Shown in pieces: positions 24,707-34,490 of a stretch of 64,000 nucleotides of DNA (positions are counted from its first letter, which is position 1; every line of letters begins with the position of its first letter). A program made the position numbers and the translations under genes. The DNA comes from Trogon surrucura (lineage: Eukaryota; Chordata; Aves; Trogoniformes; Trogonidae), in NCBI GenBank assembly GCA_020746105.1, contig CM036624.1, forward strand, positions 22,590,084-22,654,083, written 5' to 3'. The notes beneath the pieces were generated by a model. That model was not told the DNA's origin. It saw only the letters and a program-made list of their open reading frames with translations, and ran no database searches.

Positions 24707-24820
24707 AAAAAAAAAAAAACAAAACAAACCCACCAAAAAAAAAAAAAAAACAAACCCCAACCAAAACGCCGAGCCGAGCCCCAGCACGAAAGGAAAAAGG
24801 CGGGGGGGGGGGGAAATCCC
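24707..24820. repeat. A-rich low-complexity with G run
   Basis: A runs broken by C (AAAACAAAACAAACC-type) followed by a run of about 11 G residues around 24809-24819. Low complexity, no gene. Confidence 0.85.
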
Positions 24821-24999
24821 AAACATGCGGCAAAGGATCGGTCTCTCGACGGGAGCGAAGTCGCCGCCGGCCCGACTTTGCCCGGGGTTTAACACTGGCA
24901 AAACAACCCCCGAAAGCAACCCCGAGAACCGGGCGCTTACGGACGAGAGGGAAAGGAAATGCCGGGTCGCCTTTTTGGCCAGGGACTTCCAAGCAGCGA

Positions 25000-25240
25000 C
25001 TGCAACAGCTAATTATTTTCCTTTCAGTGCTCGATTATTACTGGTATCCTCCCCAAACTCCCACCCCCAATAAATAAATAAAACCCTCCTTTAGACAGCG
25101 AGGCGTGAAAAATGATCTTCGCTGAACGCCTAAAAATAATGTCCCGTGAAGATCAGGGCTGCGGAGCCAGCCAGCCCCGTAATTACGGGCCATTATCCTT
25201 CCTGCCTCGCCAAGGCATGATTTCACTAGCCGAGCTCGGC
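25000..25240. promoter_or_regulatory. Candidate element with 14-bp palindrome CCCGTAATTACGGG
   Basis: Non-repetitive sequence with GCTAATTATTTTCC near 25008 and CGATTATTACTGG near 25031. A perfect 14-bp palindrome, CCCGTAATTACGGG (25176-25189), is centred on a TAATTA homeodomain core. About 3.5 kb 3' of the FOXD2 stop codon. Regulatory role inferred from motifs. Confidence 0.4.
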
Positions 25241-25483
25241 CAGGGGTTCCCGACCCCAGAGGAACCTCCCAGGCCCTTCCCTGCCTCCCCTCACTCCGGC
25301 AGCCGGGAAGGAGCCAGTTCCCGGGGGCTTCTCCGCCGATCTCCCCCCACCGAGTGACGCAGATACTTGCAGGCGGTGTGAGTTTGACCAGGGCACAGAA
25401 AGGGCTCGGGTACTTAAGACGAATTTAGGGGATGGGAAAAAATCTGAAGTTAGAGCCCCTTTGGGATCTTCCCCCCGCCCTCC

Positions 25484-25570
25484 CAAAAAAAAAACAAAAC
25501 AAAACAAAAAAAACCAAAACCCAACAACCACCCAAAATATCCCGCAAAACACACCAAAAAAAACCCAACG
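25484..25570. repeat. A-rich (AAAAC)-type low-complexity tract
   Basis: Runs of A broken by single C residues, continuing as CCAAAACCC-like sequence. Low complexity, no gene. Confidence 0.85.
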
Positions 25571-26139
25571 GCGCCTATGCTGGCAGCCCCCGCAGGCCCG
25601 AGCCCAGCCCGGCCCTTCCTGCGGGGGGTACCGCAGCTCCCGGTTAAGGGTGGAAAATCCCCCCCTCTACCAAGTCAGCTCAGCATTGATCCCGGCCGGC
25701 GATCGCGGCTTAAAAACCCGCAATGTTTCCGCAAGGCAAAAGAAGGGGAACGGAGCCGGGGAAAGGTGTCCCAGCTCCAGAAACCCCCGAGCCCTCCTCC
25801 CCTCAGCGTGTGGGGGGAGGGATCTCTCTGGGGAAACACCGCTTCCCCGCAGAGAGGACCCCCCTGCATCCCTCCAAACCCTGAGACCACCAACTTGGAG
25901 AACCTCCTGCACCCAGCGGGGGCTGCAGGGGCGAGACACATTCGTCCATCCCCACGGATACCGGCTGCGATTTCTTATCCGCTCTTGGCACCCTTGGATC
26001 ATTTTCCTCCCGCACTTCGAGAACAAACAAGCCCCCTAAAAAAAATTAAAATTGCTACTTTATATTAAAATAACCCTCCCTTCCCATTCCAGATACACAA
26101 CCACCACCCAGCCTCGCTGCACATCGCTTTCTTCCTTCG

Positions 26140-26560
26140 GATCCTGTTTCCTCAAAGCAGGCTCGGTTATTAAAGGAAGCTGAACAAAGATAGCCCCGAG
26201 AGCAGCTATCAGCGCATTTTAACTTCATCAAAGACTTTGGGGGAGAGGGAGAGGAGGGGTCTGGCACCTTCTAGTAATGAGCTTGTCAGGAACACCCCTG
26301 CCAGAGCAATTGAACAATTTGCACACAAGCAAAAGAAAAGGAGCGGGGAGGGAGGGAGGAAGGGGAAATGCTACAAAAGCCCCTTCAATTTCTAACCATG
26401 TGCTTGGCAATCTGGAAAATAGATTCATTGGCCTCCTCTTTTCTCCCATGTCGAGTCTTGTAGCCCCTTTTGTAGGAACTGGACATGAAAGGGAGACAAC
26501 CAAGTGCCGGACACGAAGATCGCTTTTCAAAAGCAAATGTGTGTGAAGGCGAGATGTGAG
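26140..26560. promoter_or_regulatory. Candidate enhancer with TCF/LEF and paired GATA sites
   Basis: Complex AT-balanced sequence between two CpG-rich blocks. It has a TCF/LEF-like AACAAAGAT (26183-26191) and an inverted GATA pair, GATAGC (26189-26194) and GCTATC (26205-26210), ten bases apart. A second TCF/LEF site, ATCAAAG (26227-26233), abuts ACTTTGG. Further right are CAATTGAACAATTTG and a long unique stretch to 26560. It resembles a conserved non-coding element 2-2.5 kb 3' of the FOXD2 stop codon. Conservation not checked. Confidence 0.45.
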
Positions 26561-26666
26561 ACCGCTCGCTGAGGGGAGGCGGCACGTTCAGGAACAACAT
26601 CAACAAACTGCGCGGAGGTTCGAGGTGGCACAGACAGGGGCAGAGGAGGGGGGAATGAAAAAAGGC

Positions 26667-26685
26667 GGGGGGGGGGGGGGGGGGG
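26667..26685. repeat. G19 homopolymer
   Basis: Nineteen consecutive G residues on the plus strand, in a CpG-rich flank. A run this long can form a quadruplex, and its length is prone to sequencing error. Confidence 0.9.
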
Positions 26686-26950
26686 AAGAAAAGAAAGGCC
26701 GCCACCCCCCCGCTACTCCGGCACACACCGCCCGGCTCCTGCCTGCGCCCCGGTGGGCCCCGCACAAAGACCCGCTCGCCTAGGGACCGGCTCTGTCCCC
26801 CGTTCCCTGCCTCGTACGTCTCAGCTTCTTTTTTTTTTTTTTTCCTCCTTTAGCTGGCTGCACGGGTAGAAAGGCCTCAATTCTTTAGATCAGGGTCCCT
26901 GCCAACAAACAAACCAGAGAGCCACGTTTGGTCCCTGAAATAAATAAACT

Positions 26951-27264
26951 GGGGGGGGGGGGGGAACTTTGGAGGAGAAGAGAGCGCTTAAAGATGTTTA
27001 TTTACTTTGTAAGTTGTTGCAAAATTTAGGCAGAGATCAAGTTTCATTCGGTCATTCAAATGCTGCAGGCCCAAGGGGGACGTGTGTGCGGGGGGGGAAA
27101 CCCTCCAACTTATTTTCTCATGTGTCAACTTTTCCAAACAAAATAAAAGGAGGCGGGGGGCGGGGGGGGGGGGGCCGGGAAGAGTAGGGAGAACCTTTCT
27201 CCCGACCCCCACCTCCCTTCCCCCTGGAAACAAGGAGGTTTTCCTTTTTTTTTGGGGGGGGGGG
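26951..27264. repeat. Cluster of long G runs
   Basis: G14 at 26951-26964, a G6-C-G13 block at about 27155-27174 and a G11 run near 27254-27264, separated by ordinary sequence. With the G19 run at 26.67 kb, this makes four long G runs within 600 bases immediately 3' of FOXD2. Confidence 0.85.
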
Positions 27265-27300
27265 AGGGGAGCACACACCAAAAAGCAAACAAATAATAAT

Positions 27301-27405
<105 letters not shown>

Positions 27406-27724
27406 CAACCTGGGGTGAGGGTGTCCTTTTTCTTGCTGTCCCGTGGATCCAAAGCGAGGACCCCCTCTCCCCGCGCCGGGCCGGGGAAGGCACGGCCGAT
27501 GTGTCAACCGGGACGGGCGGCAGCGCGGAGCAGCCCCGCGCAGGTTGCGCGCCCGGCCGCGGAGGGGAAGGCTCACCCCCCCGGGCGACTGTCTCCAGCT
27601 CGAGGGTGGGAGCCACTCGCTTCCCCGAGGCCCGAGTGGGGGCTCTCGTCTCTCAGCGTGACAAAAGACATCGCAAAGAACGATCGGGATTATTATTAAA
27701 TTTTTTTTAACCAGGTCACAAACA

Positions 27725-27730
27725 TTTATT
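27725..27730 (-). terminator. Probable FOXD2 poly(A) signal (distal)
   Basis: AATAAA on the minus strand, followed by TGTTTGTGACCTGG, a GU-rich downstream context as expected at a cleavage site. The preceding AT-rich sequence back to the stop codon reads like a 3' UTR. It would give a 3' UTR of about 1.0 kb. A proximal AATAAA at 28492-28497 is the alternative. Confidence 0.6.
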
Positions 27731-28491
27731 AATTTACACCAACGGTGGACAAAATTCTGTTGCCTTTTCCACATCAAATTATTCACAGATTCTCTCAATA
27801 AAATAGGTATGACGGATGCACAACCAGTGAGGAGTTAACTGCTCCCGAATAATCTATATACAAATAATTACCAATACACCAAAAAACCCACGCACGGAGG
27901 GGCTGGGAGAAGGGGATTTAAAAAAAATAGTATGGGCATTCTCCAAACATTCTGACGGAGAGGATTTTCTTTTAAACGTGCATTTGAATGTCTCATTGGG
28001 AAAAAAAAAATAAAGAAAAAATAAACCGCAGTCCTGAGTTTCACCGACTTTACTTATTCTCAAAAATAAAGAAACCCTAAACAGTGCCTTTTAAAACCAA
28101 ACCCGAAGCTTCAAAGAAACTAAAAATAAGATCGAACCATTAAAACATTTTCTTTGAGAGCCGGGGAAAGAGAGACACACATGGCAAAACCGCCTGGGAG
28201 AGAGACTCGCAGGAACGAAAGCGGGCTCGCTGCGACCGGAGGCGTCTATAGCTCCCCTGGCCACTTTCCCAGACGATTTGGGGGACCCTCGCGGAAAACC
28301 CGCACCTCTCAAAGGAAACATTTCCGACCCTAAGACGGTTTCTTTCTTAACATTCCTCTCCTTCACTTCCCGCAAGACGTTGAGTGTTTACCAGCCAAGG
28401 TCCCAGCTTACGTTACGGCCACTTTCATAAATACGCTTTGGTGCTTGCGGGACCAAATCGTGTTATTCTTTCCCCCCTCCCGCCCTCCCGG

Positions 28492-28497
28492 TTTATT
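28492..28497 (-). terminator. Possible proximal FOXD2 poly(A) signal
   Basis: AATAAA on the minus strand about 230 bases past the stop codon. It is embedded in an A run and followed by GGGAGGG-rich sequence. Weaker context than the distal signal; it may give a short 3' UTR isoform. Confidence 0.3.
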
Positions 28498-28725
28498 TTT
28501 TTTTTTTCTACCCGGCACAAATAGATCTGGATGCCACTGAGCCTGGAAATAAAGTAAAAATTAAAAAAAAAAAATATTTCCTACCTTAAAACAGAACAGG
28601 AGGAGATGGGAGGGGGGACGGGGAGAGGGAAGGGGGAGCAGTTTCGGAGGAGGGGGGAGAGCTGGGAAGGGGCCGTTTGCTTCGCGACTCTTCCCCCCCC
28701 CCGCCTTTCTCTTCCCCAGCACACT

Positions 28726-30075
28726 TTAAAAATGACAGCTGCTCAGGGTTGTGATTTTACTGGAAAAGTTCTGGGCCGGCTGCAGGAGCGGCTCGTGTGC
28801 CAGGCTGACCTGGGGCTGTGCCGGGGCCAAGGCGGGGCTCAGCACGGCCAGGACCTGCGCCGGGGGGCCCGCCTGGCCGGCGGGGTAGGGCGCGGCGGGC
28901 GCGGCGCTGGGGTTGGTGCTGGGCGGCGGGGGCACGGCCCCCCCGATGATGTTGTCTATGGAAAAAGAGGGTCGGTTGGGGTGGTTGGTGCTGCCGCCGC
29001 CGCCACCGCCGCCACTGCCGCCGCTGGCGGGCGTGGGGTCCGGCTTCAGGGTCTGGAGGAGGGCGGCGGGCAGGGCGGTGGGGCTCAGCTGGGGGTGGTA
29101 GAAGGATTTCCTGCAGTTCAGCTCGCCGCCCAGGAAGGAGGGCAGCCCCGAGGCGGCGGAGAAGACGGAGGCGGCGGAGGGAGGCGGCGGAGCCGGTAAC
29201 GGGCAGTGCGGCGCCGGGAAGGGGAAGGCTCCCGCGGCGCCGCCGCCGCCGCCGCCGGGGTGATGGTGGTGGTGGGGGTAGCCCTGGAGCTGCAGCCCAT
29301 AGTTGTAGCCGTAGGGTCCGTAGGCAAAGCCGGGCAGGAAGGCAGCGGGGTCGGCGGCCCCGGCCCGCAGCAGCAGCTCAGGGTGCGGCGGGTGCAGCTG
29401 CTGCTGCCGCTTGAAGCGCTTCCTCCGGCGCAGGAAGCTCCCGTTGTCGAACATGTCGGCGGACTCGGGGTCCAGCGTCCAGTAGTTGCCCTTGCCCGGG
29501 TTGCCGGGCTCCCGGGGGATCTTGACGAAGCAGTCGTTGAGGGAGAGGTTGTGGCGGATGCTGTTCTGCCAGGCGGGGAACTTCTCCCGGTAGTAGGGGA
29601 AGCGCCCGCTGATGAACTCGCAGATCTCGCTCAGCGTCAGCCGCTTCTTGGGGCTCTGCAGGATGGCCATGGTGATGAGGGCGATGTAGGAGTAGGGCGG
29701 CTTCACCAGCGGGTTCTTCCCCCCTGCGCCGCCGCCGCCGCCGGCGCCCGCGGGCGCCTTCTCCCCGGGCGCGGCGCCGCGGCCGCACGCCGGCTCCGAG
29801 CCGCCGGCGGGAGAGAGCCGCTCCGGGGACCCCCCCATGCGCGCCTTAGCGGCCCCGCTCCGCGGCAAGGCGAGCCCCAGCGGATCGCCGCCGTCCTCCT
29901 CGTCGTCCTCCTCGTCGTCTTCCTCCTCCTCCTCCTCCTCGTCCTCGCTGTACTTGCCCCCATCCTGGGGCGGGCCCACCACGTCGATATCCGCGTCCTC
30001 CACCTCGGAGAGCGGCTCTTCCTCCGGGGAGCGCTCGGACATGATCCCGCAGCCGCCGCTGCTGCCCAAAGTCAT
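28726..30075 (-). CDS. FOXD2: Forkhead box protein D2
   Basis: Forkhead-class nuclear transcription factor, 449 residues, one exon, stop TAA. Order of parts: N-terminal MTLGS and an ADIDVVG motif (about 28-34), an acidic Glu/Asp stretch (about 44-61), a Gly/Ala-rich linker, the forkhead domain (about 121-219) with recognition helix [13 protein letters not shown] (171-183) and a basic RRRKRFKR end, a His/Gly run (about 268-279), an eh1-like FSIDNIIGG (371-379) of the Groucho/TLE-binding type, and the C-terminus SSCHF. The N-terminal and C-terminal motifs and the FSID box mark the FOXD group, and the FOXE3 neighbour points to FOXD2. The start has A at -3, an in-frame TAG 14 codons upstream (30118-30120), and no earlier AUG downstream of the TATA box. 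In other vertebrates FOXD2 acts in kidney, paraxial mesoderm and craniofacial tissue. FOXD1, FOXD3 and FOXD4 are less likely. Confidence 0.95.
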   Translation of the reverse strand: MTLGSSGGCGIMSERSPEEEPLSEVEDADIDVVGPPQDGGKYSEDEEEEEEEDDEEDDEEDGGDPLGLALPRSGAAKARMGGSPERLSPAGGSEPACGRGAAPGEKAPAGAGGGGGAGGKNPLVKPPYSYIALITMAILQSPKKRLTLSEICEFISGRFPYYREKFPAWQNSIRHNLSLNDCFVKIPREPGNPGKGNYWTLDPESADMFDNGSFLRRRKRFKRQQQLHPPHPELLLRAGAADPAAFLPGFAYGPYGYNYGLQLQGYPHHHHHPGGGGGGAAGAFPFPAPHCPLPAPPPPSAASVFSAASGLPSFLGGELNCRKSFYHPQLSPTALPAALLQTLKPDPTPASGGSGGGGGGGSTNHPNRPSFSIDNIIGGAVPPPPSTNPSAAPAAPYPAGQAGPPAQVLAVLSPALAPAQPQVSLAHEPLLQPAQNFSSKITTLSSCHF

Positions 30076-30276
30076 TGTTGTGCGGCCGGGGCGGCCGGGG
30101 CCGGGCTCCCCCCCCACCTAGCGGCGGCTCCCGGGATGGGCCCGGGGCCGTGCCGGAGGGCCGCGGTCGCCGACGGGACTCCGCGCCCCGGCGCCGCCGC
30201 TCCGCGCCCCGTTCGCCGCGCCGCTGCTGGTGGGGCCGCAGCAGGGCTGCGGAGTGGTGGCTGCGGAGGGAGGGGC

Positions 30277-30293
30277 GGGGGGGGGGGGGGGGG
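30277..30293. repeat. G17 run in FOXD2 5' UTR region (C run in the transcript)
   Basis: Seventeen G on the plus strand, read as a C run in the predicted FOXD2 leader. A second low-complexity stretch (A10 then G10 on the plus strand, 30411-30430) lies further upstream in the same leader. Confidence 0.9.
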
Positions 30294-30608
30294 CGCGCGG
30301 GGCGGAGGCGGAGGGACGGGACGCCCGGAGACTAGGTGGGGAGCTTGGAAGCGACGATAATAAATAACAGTAATAACGGTAATAAAAGGGGAGAGAGAGA
30401 GAAGAAGAAGAAAAAAAAAAGGGGGGGGGGAATGCAGGGGGTGGGGCGGCTCCTTGCCTGGGCAGTAGGGAGGGGAAGGGAGGGGCGGGGGAAGAGGGAG
30501 GGGGGAGGGCAGAAGTTGGAAAGGCGGCTCCCCCCTCCCCACCCCTCCCGAGCCGGGACCCGGTGAAAACGCTCCCACTCTGCTCCTCCTGCCAGCGCTC
30601 CCCGGGCC

Positions 30609-30614
30609 TTTATA
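30609..30614 (-). promoter_or_regulatory. FOXD2 TATA box
   Basis: TATAAA on the minus strand in GCCGTATAAAGGCCC. It predicts a start near 30580-30585 and a 5' UTR of about 500 bases with no upstream AUG. A CACGTG E-box (30630-30635) lies 15 bases upstream of it. A consensus TATA box in a CpG island is less common than TATA-less initiation. Confidence 0.65.
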
Positions 30615-31192
30615 CGGCCGCCTCGGCATCACGTGCCGCCCGCCGCAGCCCCCGCGGGGCACGGTGAGGGGCTGCCCTGCCCGGCCCGGCTCCCCGGGGA
30701 ACGCAGCCACAGCCCCAAGCAGGGATGCTTTCGAGGAAAGGCTCTGTCCGCTCCCCCGGCGCTCGGAGGCTCTCGGCTGGCGCGGGACGGGACGGGTCGG
30801 CGTTCTATGAAGCCCCTTTTCCCCTCCCTAGGCACCCCACGGTGCTGGAAACTTGCAGGGCCCGTTCCTGAGGAATGTCACGGCCACCTCCCTCCGCACG
30901 GGGTCCGCGGAGGGTCCCTTCGACCCCGAGGGCTTCCCACCCCAGAGGCTGGAGCCTGAGCTGCCGCCCTCCAGCAGCTCCGCCAGAGCCGAGCCCGGAG
31001 CACCCTGCCTGGAAATTAGCGTCTCCCGAGGGCTCCCACGGGCCAGCACCCGCGGAAGGGCTGTTGTCGCCCGGCAGGTGCGGGGCGATAAAGTAGCAGC
31101 AACGCTAGGTCAAGCCACTTGAGAGACAACCAAAGCGAAGGCTGTGCGTGTCCGCAGGGTGCGGGGACGGCAACCGAGTTCCACAAGTACCG

Positions 31193-31221
31193 AGTGGTAC
31201 CTGTCCCGGCCGGGTACCACT
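31193..31221. other. Perfect 9-bp inverted repeat, AGTGGTACC/GGTACCACT
   Basis: AGTGGTACC (31193-31201) and GGTACCACT (31213-31221) flank an 11-base GC-rich loop, about 0.6 kb upstream of the FOXD2 TATA box. It could be a dimeric protein-binding site or a hairpin; no factor is assigned. Confidence 0.55.
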
Positions 31222-32279
31222 TTCCGAGGTGGCCCATCCGTAACCCGGCCGGGGCCCAGGCACTTTCCGGGACAGGCAACCTCCTCCGGCCTCGGGATCT
31301 TCCGCCCGCCTCTCTCCTGCCGTCGCTCTCCCCGAGGCGCAGCCTTCCCCGACGGCTGGCAGGGAGAAGGTGGTGGGCAGCGGACACCCACCGTGCCGCG
31401 GGCTGCAGCCGAAGCGGGAGGATTTCTCTGTAACCAGAGGCACCCCATCCCCCCATCCCCGCAGCCACCGCGTTGTCCCCGCGTGTGGCAGAGCCCTGCT
31501 CCTCCCTCCGCGGCCGCCCCTTCTCAGGGCAAGGCCGGGGCGGCCACCCGGGCGCAGGGACACGGCCATGGCTGCAGCCGCCTGCTCCACGCCTCCGTGG
31601 GTATCTGTGTCAGCCCGTTGTCCCTGTCTTTTCCGCGAACACACCGAACCAGGCTCGTAATGGTTTTCTTCTCCCCTTGGAGGCTCTGCAAACACATAGC
31701 CGCTTTCCCGGGGGAGGATGCCTGCGGATGGAGGGAGAGGATGGTTTCCTCCAAGGGGGTACCAGGGGGGACATCTCCTCCTCGCCCCAGGACCGCGTTC
31801 AGCAGTGTGAGAATCCGCAGTGATGAATTGCCAGTCGCTGCCGCTAACAGGTGCGAGCATTTGGTGATAAAATCTCCAGCACTAATACCGAGGAGCCGGG
31901 CCAAACAGCTGCGCGGCCCCGCTTCCAAATGCCGGTCACAATTACTCAAGCCCTAACGACTCGGTGCACAGGCTCGACGGGCTCGGGGGGACCCCGCGGA
32001 GAGGGCAGGAGCGGACGGCGCTTCTCTCGCACTTCTCCAGTTGAAGCAGCTACAACGGAGCCGGAGCCTCTGCACGGACTCGGTGGCATCTTCCTCCCTC
32101 GCCGCCAACGCTGCGATCGGGGAGGATTTCTCGATCGGAGGGCAAAAATAGATTAATAACTGTGCTAAGAGTTGCTCAGGAAGGTGGGAAGCCTGTCCCG
32201 CGTGAGTGTGTCAAGGCTGGGAGAGATTTCGTGAGCTCTTTCACTTTTAAACTGCTCCTATGCTGATAACCTGCTTTTG

Positions 32280-32412
32280 CAACACACACGCATGTATCTC
32301 CTTCTCATATGTGTGTATATGTATATTTAGCTATATATATTTATATTCATATATTTGTTCCTTGTATATAATTTTCTTATATTTTTTTTTCTCATGTATA
32401 TAATTATATAAC
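32280..32412. repeat. AT-rich TA/TG microsatellite-like island
   Basis: About 130 bases of ATATGTGTGTATATG, TATATATAT and TATATAATT-type sequence, in sharp contrast with the GC-rich flanks on both sides. Low complexity, no gene. Confidence 0.8.
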
Positions 32413-34490
32413 CGGGGAAATGCTTCGGAGAGGCAGCATCTTTTGTACCGACTTTGTTTAAACTCTACGTTCTGCTATCAGCCCCGCGGAAAGGCGAAGG
32501 GAGTAACAAATGGAAGAGAGCGGGGAGGGAAAAGACCCGAGTCGCTTTCCATTTTTATTAAGTAAAATAATAGTTATGCCTCCCCTACATAAACGAAAGT
32601 GTCATAAAAAATTCCGAAGCAGCTGCCAGAGATTTCGACCACACACGCAACGGGGCGATTAAATTTCCACTTGGTGCATTTCATGGCAGCGAGGAACGGC
32701 CGGGTGCTGCGCCTTGTGCCTCTGCACGGTGGCGGAGGGCGTGGGAGGAGGGAGGAGGGGGACACACGGGGACACGGAGAGGGCAGCAAAATGACGCGCT
32801 GCGAGGGGCCGAGGGCAGCGGGCACCGCCCGGGGGGTGCCCCGCCACCTCCCGAGCTTTCGCGACCCCCGCTCGCAGGACGGCAGCCCCCCGATCTCCCT
32901 GCCTTGAGTTTGGTCTCGCAGGGCTCGAAGGGAAACAGATGTGGGTGTCCGCTGCCCGCCCCCCTCTTCGGGCCCTGCCCCGGCTGCCTGTTTTCCCCTC
33001 GCCTGGGAGGGCGGGCAGCTCGCGGGGGCGCTGGGGTGGAGCCCTTTGCCGCTGTGCTCATGGGCATCGGGACCCCGAAAATGCGGAGGGAAGCTGAGAA
33101 GGGTCGATCCGAGGCGGGCTTTGATAGGATGCGGCCGGTGCCTCGTCCCGCTCCCGCCCGGATTTCCCCCTTGAGCATCCCGCATCCAGAGCCGCCGCAG
33201 CTCGAGAAATACCATGACCCCATCAGCCGCAATCGGCACGATTCCTGCCTGTTTCGAGGGAAAATATTGTCCCCGTTAAAGTCGGGGAAAACCCAAAAGG
33301 AAACGACAGTGAATGAGTCGCGGCCCCTTCATCTGCGAGCGACTCCTGTTTGCCCAGTCGGTATTAGCCTCGGCTTTGCCACACAGAAACAAATCAAAAC
33401 GAGAAAAAGTACCTAAACTACACCCGTCCCGAAATGATTTAGAAAAGGGAAACGCTGAACTGAAACAAACCAGATGGTCGGATCCCAGACACGTATATAC
33501 ACACACACATACACGCTCCCGGCCGTGCATCCACACACGGAGCGAGGGGGTGAGCTTTAATCTCGGGTTCGTACGCCGGGGTAAGAAATTATGTGGTCTT
33601 CCGAAAGAGAAACCCTGTCGATCTACCCGAAAATATTGTCCTGTCATGGTCGCACTGCTCCCAGGCGTGCCGGGCTGGGAGGGAAGCATTTATTCTTGGG
33701 CAGAGTTTTGATCTTCCTGCTCTCCTCTCTGAAGTATTTAATTACAGACAGCCTCCCTTTCCATTTCCCGTTTTAACTCGACTCCGCTTTACATTTCACG
33801 TTAAATTGCGGTATCAAACGTGCGTGGAACTGAGAGCTGGTGGCGTGGGGAAAGTCCCCAAAAAGCCTCAAAATTGTGTGGGGGGGAGGGGGCAGAAAGA
33901 CCACCAGCCGATCAGGATTTTTTTTTTTTTTCCTCTTTTAAATTCACTTTCACTGTCTGTCCCGCCTGTCTTAATAAGGCACTTGGTCCAGGACTATTAG
34001 GTCAGCGTTTTGGTGCTCTGCAGACCGCTTTAGCAGGTGGACCCCTCGGACGACGCTTCCCCCCGCCCCACCGGGTCTCCCGGTGCCCCCACTCGGGCAG
34101 CTCCGTAGGAATGGGTCAGAGCCCCGGCAAGCTGACGTTCGGCAACAGCGACAGGGCACTTTTTGTTTTTGTTTTTCCCCCAAGGGGAAAGCTCGTTCCC
34201 TCCTTGTCCTCCGAGACTGTTATTTGCCGGGGGAGGGTGTAAGGGAAGACAGGGACACCAACCCCGGAGCATCGCGGGATGCCACCGCAGTTCCCGGCCC
34301 GGTACTGCCCATGTCCCACCTAAGGAAGCTGGTCCCGGAGCATCCCCGGCTCTGGGGTTTACCGGGGGGAGGGCAAAGCCGGGGGAAAGGCAGCGTCGGG
34401 CCCTACAGCGGTTCCCTGCACTGCCTTGGGGGGTTTAGCGGGGGTTTAGCTCCAGCCAAGCCGATGTTGCTCCCAGATGCTTCCAGATGA

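Larger units (their letters stand above)
17300..27290. other. CpG-rich domain 3' of FOXD2, no protein-coding gene
   Basis: About 10 kb unusually rich in CpG for bulk vertebrate DNA, especially 17.4-20.6, 21.3-23.1 and 24.2-26.8 kb. Longer open frames, such as one across 19178-20563 on the plus strand, run through homopolymers (a poly-lysine from an A run) and show no domain. They are expected by chance in GC-rich DNA. CpG domains that extend well past a developmental transcription factor gene are typical Polycomb targets; that link to FOXD2 is inferred. Candidate elements and repeats inside it are listed separately. Confidence 0.6.
30640..34490. other. CpG-rich upstream flank of FOXD2, no protein-coding gene seen
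   Basis: Continuation of the CpG island upstream of FOXD2. Open frames on both strands are long, as expected in GC-rich DNA, but none shows a domain or keeps a frame. In human, the antisense non-coding RNA FOXD2-AS1 lies in the equivalent position (upstream of FOXD2, divergent). A plus-strand non-coding transcript could exist here, but nothing in the sequence identifies its exons. Confidence 0.55.

Noticed and set aside
30076-30117. N-terminal extension of FOXD2 by 14 residues
   Set aside because: The codon at 30117 is GTG, not ATG, and an in-frame TAG precedes it at 30118-30120; the first AUG is at 30075.
29206-30360. Long plus-strand open frame (384 codons) opposite FOXD2
   Set aside because: It is the antisense shadow of the FOXD2 coding sequence; its Val/Ala/Gly-rich composition follows from the GC-rich complement and it has no domain.
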